A program made the position numbers and the translations under genes. A stretch of 19,396 nt of DNA from Porphyromonadaceae bacterium UBA2720 (GTDB lineage: Bacteria; Bacteroidota; Bacteroidia; Bacteroidales; Muribaculaceae): NCBI GenBank assembly GCA_002353885.1, contig DEKO01000203.1:32212-51607 (forward strand), given 5' to 3'. Below the pieces are notes generated by a model. The model had not been told where the DNA came from. It made no database searches and saw only the letters and a list, made by a program, of their open reading frames with translations. Of the stretch, positions 14,177-19,396 are shown piece by piece. How positions within the stretch are numbered: position 1 is the stretch's first letter; each line of letters opens with the position of its first letter.

Positions 14177-16579
14177 TTACTTCTTTGAATAATAGCCGTA
14201 GCCATAGCCATAACCATAGCCGTAGCCATAAGAGCCATAGCCTGGACGGTCTTTGTATGTCCCGTTCAATACCATAACCATGTTGTTGTAGCGTTTATCC
14301 TGATATAGTTTCTCCAGGTCAGGCAGCAAACCCTTGTTAAACATGCCAGAACGGACAACAAAGATGGTCATATTACAGAATTTGTTGATAATAGAAGAGT
14401 CGGCAACCACATCCAGCGGTGGGCAATCAACCAAAATCAAGTCGTAACGCTCACGCATGGACTCGAGCAGCTTCTCCAGCCTATCGCTGAAAAGCAACTC
14501 GGTGGGGTTGGGCGGCTGTGTGCCGACAGGAATGACGTCAAGATTGTGATGCAACGCCCCCTTGATAATAATCTCATCAATGCTGTCGATGTTTTCGCTC
14601 AAATAGTCAGCGACACCAATCGATGGTGTGTTAACAAATGTCGATAACGATCCTTTGCGCATATCCAAATCGATGAGCAGCACTTTCTTGTCTTTGATAG
14701 CGTAGCTCATACCCAAGTTGGCCGAAATGAAAGTTTTGCCACTGTGTGCAAACGATGATGTGAGCATCATAGTCTTACAGGCCTCATCCTTACCAGAAAT
14801 GAACTCAAGGTTGGTGCGCAGGACACGGAAGGCCTCGTTGACCGTATTACCACTCTTATCCTTGACAACAATTCGACGAATTTCTTGCCGCTTGTTGAGG
14901 AATGACAGCAAGCCACTATGCCGTTTATAGCTGAGCGGAATCTCCCCGACGTAGGGAATGGACAGAGATTCAAGATCTTTTCTAGTATGGACAACATTGT
15001 CCATATTGACCATCAAGAATGCCAACATCAGCGGGAACAGAAGTCCCAGTGTCAATGCAATAATCATAACAGCAGTCTTGACAGGCTTGCTGGGATGCTT
15101 ACTACCTGACGGCGGATTCAAAAGCTTTGTGTTATAGGCAGTGAACGCCTTCGACAACTGGTTCTCTTCTTTCTTCTGCAACAGGTAGATGTAGAGTTGC
15201 TCTTTAACTTTCTGCTGACGCTCAACACTCAGCAGATATTTGGCCTGCGAAGGAGTAGATGCGATTTCTCCCTTTGACTGAGATTGTGCCCCCTTGACAG
15301 TGGCAATGTGGTTGCTCAAAGTGGCAATCACGTTGTCCAACGAAGCAATGATGGCTTGCCTTGTTGCAGCAAGTGACTGGTCAAGTTCGACAACCAGCGG
15401 ATTGTTTGCGCCACTATTAGCAATCAAAGCATTGCGTTGTGCTAGTTTATCGTTATATGCTACAATCTGCGTTCCGACCGAAGCATTGTCGATGCCTGAA
15501 TTGGCAGGCAAAAGCTTGTACTTGCTACTCTCATCACTCAATTGCTTGCGGATGTACTTAGCCATGAACAGTTGGTTGCTCAAGCCCATCAGTTCCTGCC
15601 CTGCCACTTCGGCACGTTGCAGGCTAATAGTAGCAGTGGCAGCCAAGTCGGGACTCATGATTTTGCTCTTGAAGTTCGAAATATCATTGTCCACGCTTCC
15701 CAGGTCAGCCTCAATCTGCATCAGCTCCTCGTCGATGAATTTTGATGTGCTGACAGCCTGCTCGTTGATATCATCGACCCACTTCTGGTTGTACACATCA
15801 AATAGCGTCCTCAGTATGTCCTCTGCCCTTTGTGCCGACTGGTCCTCAATCTTCATCTCGATGACCGATGCCTTCAGTTCAGGAATGTCAACAGACAGTT
15901 TCTGCGAATAGTGTGCGGTGGCATCTACAATAGACTTGCGTTTGACCTGTATCTGATCTTGCGGGAACTTGAGTGGGCATTGTCCCGACAGTGTCACCAT
16001 GACCCTTCCAACAGGCGTCTCAATTACACTCCCCAGTTTGCCTTGAACCTTCTTCTCATCTATGTCCTCAATGTTTGCATTCTTGAAGTTGCTCAGAATG
16101 ACCTTGTCAGGTTTCTCAAAGTCAACTGTGAGATTGGCAAAATCTTCCTCTCCAACGTCTTGCAACGCCACCTTGATGGGCAACGACTTGCCATATAGCA
16201 CCTTGTCATGGAAACGTCCTTTTTGGCTATAGTTCATATCCAAATTAAGACGCTTTACCACATCGCGCATATACGTCGGCGAGTCGAAGGTGAGCATCTC
16301 GTTATACAGATTCGTCCTCCCACCCGTGATACCGAACGATAACGCACTGAAGTCATTGGACAGCGATGTTGGGTTATCCTGTTTGACCAGAACTTGTGCC
16401 TTTCGGATATACTGTGGCTGCTGTGTGACAATATATGCAAATGCCAGTGTGATGGCGATGCCCAGTGATATGACAAACCAGTGCCACTTATAGCAACAAT
16501 ACTGGAGCCATTCTTTTAGTTTGACAAAGTCGTTCTGTGGTTGTGACTGTGCGCCACCATAATAATTGCTATCTTCCAT
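14177..16579 (-). CDS. wzc: Wzc-type chain-length co-polymerase / bacterial tyrosine kinase
   Basis: An 800-residue inner-membrane protein. TM1 is at about 34-52 (WFVISLGIAITLAFAYIV), followed by a Wzz-type periplasmic domain with long helical, coiled-coil-like stretches at about 260-480. A Ser/Pro/Gly-rich hinge leads to TM2 at about 505-528, and then a cytoplasmic BY-kinase domain: Walker A SSFAHSGKTF near 611, Walker A' VLLIDLDMRKG and Walker B YDLILVDCPP. The tail is an alternating Gly-Tyr run ending GYYSKK, the cluster autophosphorylated in this family. It works with the Wza-type lipoprotein to set chain length and drive export. N-terminal residues before TM1 are Gln/Asn/Tyr-rich. It starts 8 nt after wza. 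The tail is encoded by hexanucleotide repeats that could change its length. Confidence 0.94.
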   Translation of the reverse strand: MEDSNYYGGAQSQPQNDFVKLKEWLQYCCYKWHWFVISLGIAITLAFAYIVTQQPQYIRKAQVLVKQDNPTSLSNDFSALSFGITGGRTNLYNEMLTFDSPTYMRDVVKRLNLDMNYSQKGRFHDKVLYGKSLPIKVALQDVGEEDFANLTVDFEKPDKVILSNFKNANIEDIDEKKVQGKLGSVIETPVGRVMVTLSGQCPLKFPQDQIQVKRKSIVDATAHYSQKLSVDIPELKASVIEMKIEDQSAQRAEDILRTLFDVYNQKWVDDINEQAVSTSKFIDEELMQIEADLGSVDNDISNFKSKIMSPDLAATATISLQRAEVAGQELMGLSNQLFMAKYIRKQLSDESSKYKLLPANSGIDNASVGTQIVAYNDKLAQRNALIANSGANNPLVVELDQSLAATRQAIIASLDNVIATLSNHIATVKGAQSQSKGEIASTPSQAKYLLSVERQQKVKEQLYIYLLQKKEENQLSKAFTAYNTKLLNPPSGSKHPSKPVKTAVMIIALTLGLLFPLMLAFLMVNMDNVVHTRKDLESLSIPYVGEIPLSYKRHSGLLSFLNKRQEIRRIVVKDKSGNTVNEAFRVLRTNLEFISGKDEACKTMMLTSSFAHSGKTFISANLGMSYAIKDKKVLLIDLDMRKGSLSTFVNTPSIGVADYLSENIDSIDEIIIKGALHHNLDVIPVGTQPPNPTELLFSDRLEKLLESMRERYDLILVDCPPLDVVADSSIINKFCNMTIFVVRSGMFNKGLLPDLEKLYQDKRYNNMVMVLNGTYKDRPGYGSYGYGYGYGYGYGYYSKK
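14192..14230 (-). repeat. Hexanucleotide tandem repeat encoding the Gly-Tyr tail of the kinase
   Basis: On the plus strand six units of (A/G)TA(G/A)CC run from 14192 to 14227 plus a partial ATA. On the coding strand this reads GGC TAT or GGC TAC repeats. The unit is two codons, so slippage would add or remove Gly-Tyr pairs without shifting frame, changing the number of phosphorylatable tyrosines. Confidence 0.85.
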
Positions 16580-16587
16580 AGTAACTG

Positions 16588-17388
16588 TTATTTAAAGATA
16601 AGGACAGCTAACGAAGCTGCGAGCGAAATAGCCGAAATCCAGAAACTGGGTTGGATAAAGGCATTACCATTGTCGATAGACTCACGTGCCTTCTTGGAGT
16701 TGGGCTCGACATAGATGATATCATTCTGTTTAAGATGGAATGCAGGCGAGTTATAGAGGCTCTCAGAATTGGTCAGATCGATGCGGTAGAACTTCTGCAT
16801 GCCATTCTCCTCCCTTGCCACGAGCACGTTGTCGCGCTTGCCGAAAATAGTTAGGTCGCCCGATCGGCCGATGGCATCAAGAATAGTCACCTGGTCGTGA
16901 TCGATAGCATATCTACCAGGATTCTTCACCTCACCCATCACCTCATAGTAGAGATCCAGGAAACTGACAGTCACCACTGCATCCTTGAGCAACTCGCTCG
17001 ACACCAGTTTTTCCCGAATCATGGTTGTGATCTCGTAGCGTGTCATGCCAGAAACCTTGACAGTGCCAAGCACTGGGAAAAAGATAGTTCCATCGGGGTT
17101 GACGGTGTAACTGGTGACCTGAGATGTAGACAGTGCCGCTTCAGCCGAGGATGACTGAAACCTGCCCACCACAGGCAGATTGAACAAGTAGGACAGTTGC
17201 GGGTCTTTGCTACTGACCAAAATAGATAATTTGTCACCCGGCTGAATCTTAATATACTCCTGAGACCTAATGTCATAGGTTTGGCTTGTATCCACATTCT
17301 GGAAATATCCCAGTTTTGGAGGAGTACATGATGTCACAATCAGCATCATGAACATTGCCAAATTAAATAATACTCTGTTTGTTTTCAT
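16588..17388 (-). CDS. wza: Wza-type polysaccharide export lipoprotein (OPX family)
   Basis: A 266-residue protein. It has a lipoprotein signal with lipobox VTSC (Cys21), then a polysaccharide-export domain (YIKIQPGDKLSILVSSKDPQ, about 45-65; VNPDGTIFFPVLGTVKVSGMT, about 97-117). One SLBB domain follows (YEVMGEVKNPGRYAIDHDQVTILDAIGRSGDL, about 148-180), and a C-terminal hydrophobic helix (FWISAISLAASLAVLIF). It is shorter than E. coli Wza, having one clear SLBB repeat, as usual in Bacteroidetes. It would form the periplasmic/outer-membrane conduit working with the Wzc-type kinase encoded next. Start overlaps the preceding stop by 4 nt; gap to wzc is 8 nt. Confidence 0.92.
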   Translation of the reverse strand: MKTNRVLFNLAMFMMLIVTSCTPPKLGYFQNVDTSQTYDIRSQEYIKIQPGDKLSILVSSKDPQLSYLFNLPVVGRFQSSSAEAALSTSQVTSYTVNPDGTIFFPVLGTVKVSGMTRYEITTMIREKLVSSELLKDAVVTVSFLDLYYEVMGEVKNPGRYAIDHDQVTILDAIGRSGDLTIFGKRDNVLVAREENGMQKFYRIDLTNSESLYNSPAFHLKQNDIIYVEPNSKKARESIDNGNAFIQPSFWISAISLAASLAVLIFK

Positions 17389-18464
17389 ATCTGTTTTTGT
17401 TTTAATTTTCGGTTGATAAGCTGAACGAGCCCCACAAACAGCAGGACTTCGACCAGGATGACAAGATTAACGTCCAGCACTGTTGACAGCCATACGGTCG
17501 ACAGGACCATGACCAGGTCAACGCCTATCAGACATAGCAGGGTCTGATGTTGAGTCATTCCCATAGCTAAAAACTTGTGATGTATGTGGCTTTTGTCGGC
17601 CTCAAACACATTCCTGCCATTGATGCGCCGCACAATAACGACCCGCACCACGTCAAAACAGGGCAACATCAGTGGTGCTACAGCCAGCGCAAAGCTGCCA
17701 GATGTTGCATCACCAAACGAGACACGCTGCACTACAAAGACCCCCATGCCACAGAGCAAGATGCCCAAACTGAGTGACCCAGCGTCGCCCATAAACACCT
17801 TAGTGTGATTCTTGACGGCGCCAAATAGGTTAAAAATCAACAAGGGCACCACAGCACACGCAATGAGGATGCACACCATGACAAACCCCTTGAACCCCGT
17901 CATGTGGAAAATCACAGCATAGTAGGCCAATGCAATGATGGCCAAGCTGCCAGCCAGCCCGTCGATGCCGTCAATGAAATTGATGGCATTTGAGATATAG
18001 ATTGTGGCAAATATAGTAGCCAGCCACGCTAATGCAATCGGCAATGAGTTCACTCCCAGGAACCCAGAGAACGAGCTGATCATCAACCCGCTGAGACACA
18101 TGGCCACTCCCGAAAAAATCTGTGCAACAAACTTATTGCGGTAGCGGATGTTGACCAAATCGTCAAAGAAGCCGAAGATATAGACCACCCCCGTGGCCAT
18201 CAGCATGCCGACCAGAGCGGTCTCATTTCCCTTGAACAAGGCCAAAGTAGCAGCTTCGTCAAGGCTGTAGAAGAGAAACATGCCCAGCAACAGGATGGGC
18301 ACAATGATGAGGCCACCCAAACGCGGAATGCGCTGATGATGAATCTTGCGCACATTGGGCGTATCAAACAGTTTCAATTTATAGGCGGCCTTGATGACAA
18401 GCCATTCGACCACAAATGCCAGGGCCGACACGGCAATCAAAACCAAAAAAATTGTCAAATTCAT
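17385..18464 (-). CDS. Polyprenyl-phosphate sugar-1-phosphate transferase (WecA/MraY family)
   Basis: A 359-residue polytopic inner-membrane enzyme with about 10-11 helices and the family motifs in order: DTPNVRKIHHQRIPRLGG (34-51), the aspartate pair FFDD (99-102), NFIDGIDGLAGS (162-173), FMGDAGSLSLG (224-234) and the basic loop KSHIHHKF (291-298). This class moves HexNAc-1-phosphate (GlcNAc for WecA and TagO) from a UDP-sugar to undecaprenyl phosphate, the committed first step of repeat-unit assembly. The HIHH motif favours the WecA/TagO side over MraY. It starts 4 nt inside the end of the antiterminator gene (ATGA), indicating coupling. The exact sugar cannot be fixed from sequence. Confidence 0.93.
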   Translation of the reverse strand: MNLTIFLVLIAVSALAFVVEWLVIKAAYKLKLFDTPNVRKIHHQRIPRLGGLIIVPILLLGMFLFYSLDEAATLALFKGNETALVGMLMATGVVYIFGFFDDLVNIRYRNKFVAQIFSGVAMCLSGLMISSFSGFLGVNSLPIALAWLATIFATIYISNAINFIDGIDGLAGSLAIIALAYYAVIFHMTGFKGFVMVCILIACAVVPLLIFNLFGAVKNHTKVFMGDAGSLSLGILLCGMGVFVVQRVSFGDATSGSFALAVAPLMLPCFDVVRVVIVRRINGRNVFEADKSHIHHKFLAMGMTQHQTLLCLIGVDLVMVLSTVWLSTVLDVNLVILVEVLLFVGLVQLINRKLKQKQI

Positions 18465-19033
18465 AATACCTCAACAAAATTGGCGTCAGAGCACTCTAGC
18501 GCCACAGCAATGACACCTTGCACCTCGATGACGACACGCTTGTTACGTTTTCCGCTGAGTTTGATGAATGCTCCTGTCACACCGTCAAACGCTCCTCCGT
18601 GAATTCTGACAAGCGTGCCGCGCCCCAAGTCAACCTCATCAGGGCGATAGAACAGTAATCTAGAGCTCTCGCTCTGCGTCACTGCGATGAACTCATCCAT
18701 CTGTCTCACGGGCACAACAATCGGCTCGTTTTTGCCCTCACGCCGCTGAGTTATGTACTGCAGATGCGGCACACGCGCCTTGAATCGCTGCAGGCGTTCC
18801 TTGACGCATTTGACAAAGATGAGGCTGCTCACCAGTGGCACACTCACCCTCACTTTGCGGCCGTTACTGAGTTTGACCTTTTGTGTCATAGGCAAGTAGC
18901 ACTCGATTCCGGCATTGTCAAGGAGCTGCTTAACTGCCATCTCGCGGTGATAGGTTGCCCGCATGGCAAACCATTGCGGTATTTCATCCCCACATGGGGC
19001 GCTATTGATTATGTTTTGTTCAGCAATGGGCAT
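18461..19033 (-). CDS. upxY: UpxY-family transcription antiterminator (NusG paralogue)
   Basis: A 190-residue cytosolic protein. The NusG N-terminal domain runs from about residue 19 (QWFAMRATYHREMAVKQLLDNAGIECYLPM) to about 110, with the conserved aromatic YLPM and SSLIFVK segments. A KOW-type C-terminal part contains GTLVRIHGGAFDGVTGAFIKL near 138-158. In B. fragilis, the UpxY encoded first in each capsule operon binds RNA polymerase near the leader and prevents premature termination of that operon. First position in a long polysaccharide operon fits that role. No UpxZ-like partner gene follows; the next gene is the initiating transferase. ATG 19033 is 12 nt after the stop of a small leader ORF, with AGAGG just upstream as a modest ribosome binding site. 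Confidence 0.93.
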   Translation of the reverse strand: MPIAEQNIINSAPCGDEIPQWFAMRATYHREMAVKQLLDNAGIECYLPMTQKVKLSNGRKVRVSVPLVSSLIFVKCVKERLQRFKARVPHLQYITQRREGKNEPIVVPVRQMDEFIAVTQSESSRLLFYRPDEVDLGRGTLVRIHGGAFDGVTGAFIKLSGKRNKRVVIEVQGVIAVALECSDANFVEVL

Positions 19034-19045
19034 ACCTCTGGTGCT

Positions 19046-19126
19046 TCAAGCACAACGCAAAACATTGACGCTCAAAATCTTACAGAAATCAAACTTATTT
19101 TTACCCCATTTAGGCAGCAGGCACAT
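19046..19126 (-). CDS. 26-codon leader ORF upstream of upxY
   Basis: ATG 19126 to TGA 19046-19048 encodes 26 residues starting MCLLPKWGKNKFDFCKIL and ending in VNVLRCA. It is preceded by a long Shine-Dalgarno sequence GGAAGGAGG (19130-19138), unusually strong for Bacteroidetes, which mostly lack such sites, though only 3 nt from the ATG. It begins about 20 nt downstream of the predicted transcription start and ends 12 nt before upxY. It could be a leader peptide whose translation affects transcription through the leader or ribosome loading on upxY, or simply a chance ORF. The peptide has three Cys and four Lys, no signal peptide, and no match I recognise. Confidence 0.45.
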   Translation of the reverse strand: MCLLPKWGKNKFDFCKILSVNVLRCA

Positions 19127-19129
19127 TGT

Positions 19130-19138
19130 CCTCCTTCC
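19130..19138 (-). promoter_or_regulatory. Strong Shine-Dalgarno-like site in the operon leader
   Basis: GGAAGGAGG on the minus strand contains AAGGAGG, highly complementary to the 16S 3' end, and stands just before ATG 19126. It is the best-looking ribosome binding site I noticed in the window and belongs to the leader ORF rather than to upxY. Confidence 0.55.
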
Positions 19139-19153
19139 AAAAGATGAAGCGTG

Positions 19154-19185
19154 CAAAGTTAGGAAAAAAAACTATAGTGCACAAA
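19154..19185 (-). promoter_or_regulatory. Operon promoter upstream of upxY (Bacteroides -33/-7 type)
   Basis: On the minus strand: TTTG (19185-19182), a 20-nt spacer, then TAACTTTG (19161-19154), an exact TAnnTTTG. The start would be near 19147, giving a leader of about 115 nt before upxY. The promoter overlaps a large imperfect palindrome (19159-19199). Confidence 0.7.
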
Positions 19186-19199
19186 TTTTTTTTGCCTAA
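19159..19199. repeat. 41-bp imperfect palindrome over the operon promoter
   Basis: TTAGG plus eight A (19159-19171) faces eight T, one extra G, and CCTAA (19186-19199) across a 14-nt centre that contains GTGCAC (19177-19182). The arms cover the spacer and the first bases of the -7 box on one side and run beyond the -33 on the other. It could be an operator, or a terminator-like element for RNA coming from groL. It is too compact to be an invertible promoter with separate arms. Confidence 0.55.
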
Positions 19200-19304
19200 C
19201 CCCTATTGAGTGCAGTAGCATAATCATTTCAATCAATGAAATAACGTTGTCAACGACAAAATGTTATCGAGCATGAGGATTTTTTCGGCAATTGTCCCCA
19301 ATTG

Positions 19305-19338
19305 AAAAGCGAGGCAATGTGGATCCACATTGTCTCGC
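19305..19338 (-). terminator. Intrinsic terminator after groL
   Basis: A 30-nt near-perfect palindrome centred on GGATCC (19309-19338) gives a stem of about 13 bp with one A-C mismatch in the minus-strand RNA. It is followed by four T on the minus strand. It lies 28 nt after the groL stop and separates groL from the polysaccharide operon. Confidence 0.75.
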
Positions 19339-19365
19339 TCAAAAATCTATATCTTTGAGTTGATA

Positions 19366-19396
19366 TTACATCATGCCGCCCATGCCGCCCATGCCG
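19366..19396 (-). CDS. groL: C-terminal tip of chaperonin GroEL (partial, runs off the right edge)
   Basis: The last codons on the minus strand read GMGGMGGMM then TAA (19366-19368). A Gly-Gly-Met repeat tail is the hallmark of the disordered C-terminus of bacterial GroEL, which sits inside the folding cavity. Only nine full codons are in the window, so identification rests on this tail alone. It is codirectional with the polysaccharide operon and separated from it by a hairpin terminator. Confidence 0.8.
   Translation of the reverse strand, partial: GMGGMGGMM

Noticed and set aside
14187..14245. Tandem repeats read as a CRISPR-like or structural DNA array
   Set aside because: The 6-bp units are in frame inside the kinase gene and encode its Gly-Tyr tail; there are no spacers.
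15294..15911. 205-codon plus-strand open frame opposite the Wzc-type gene
   Set aside because: It lies entirely within the coiled-coil coding region of wzc on the other strand; its Ser/Leu-rich translation is what antisense of Gln/Ala/Lys-rich helices gives.
19090..19097. TAAGTTTG, a second -7-like box on the minus strand upstream of upxY
   Set aside because: No matching -33 element at the right distance, and it lies inside the leader ORF downstream of a better promoter.
19226..19304. Small inverted repeats ATTTCA/TGAAAT, CGTTG/CAACG and doubled CAATTG between groL and the operon
   Set aside because: Each is 5-6 bp and common by chance in AT-rich spacer DNA; no link to a known site.

Overview
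The window looks like a chromosomal polysaccharide (capsule/exopolysaccharide) biosynthesis locus from a member of the Bacteroidales. The evidence is a UpxY-type NusG-like antiterminator as first gene, Bacteroides-style promoters (-33 TTTG, about 19-20 nt spacer, -7 TAnnTTTG), a Gly/Met-rich GroEL tail at the right edge (GMGGMGGMM-stop), and lipoprotein signal peptides. I cannot place it to genus from sequence alone.

Layout. Right edge (19366-19396): the 3' tip of groL, followed by its hairpin terminator. From about 19150 leftwards to 4474 runs one tightly packed minus-strand operon, with junctions from a 29-nt overlap to an 18-nt gap except for one 45-nt gap. Its order is: 26-codon leader ORF, upxY-like antiterminator, WecA/MraY-type initiating sugar-phosphate transferase, Wza-type export lipoprotein, Wzc-type co-polymerase/BY-kinase with a tyrosine tail, WecC-type UDP-ManNAc dehydrogenase, EpsG/Wzy-like membrane protein 1, GT2 transferase, EpsG/Wzy-like membrane protein 2, GT4 transferase, bi-domain MDR + Gfo/Idh/MocA oxidoreductase, hexapeptide acyltransferase, and an alpha/alpha-toroid protein of unknown function. 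The operon ends at a 15-bp-stem intrinsic terminator (4396-4444). The only flippase (Wzx) lies beyond it on the plus strand, convergent with the operon. Left of the flippase are a divergent minus-strand gene for a beta-helix lipoprotein (458-2506) and the start of an exported protein cut by the window edge (1-331).

How they work together (inference from families). The WecA-like enzyme loads the first sugar-1-phosphate on undecaprenyl phosphate. The two glycosyltransferases extend it with sugars that include a ManNAcA-type uronate made by WecC. The oxidoreductase, acyltransferase and toroid protein tailor the unit or its precursor. The flippase moves it across the inner membrane, one or both EpsG-like proteins polymerise it, and Wzc/Wza control length and export. 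UpxY would allow transcription through the long operon.

Most interesting point: the gap between the beta-helix lipoprotein and the flippase is bounded by 23-bp inverted repeats (20/23 identical, 2526-2548 and 2861-2883). Each arm carries an outward-facing TAATTTTG -7 box, but only the left one has a -33 TTTG at the right distance (19 nt), and that -33 lies inside the segment. Inverting the segment would move the complete promoter from the lipoprotein to the flippase. This looks like an invertible promoter switch choosing between two genes. No recombinase gene is visible in the window, so one would have to act in trans.
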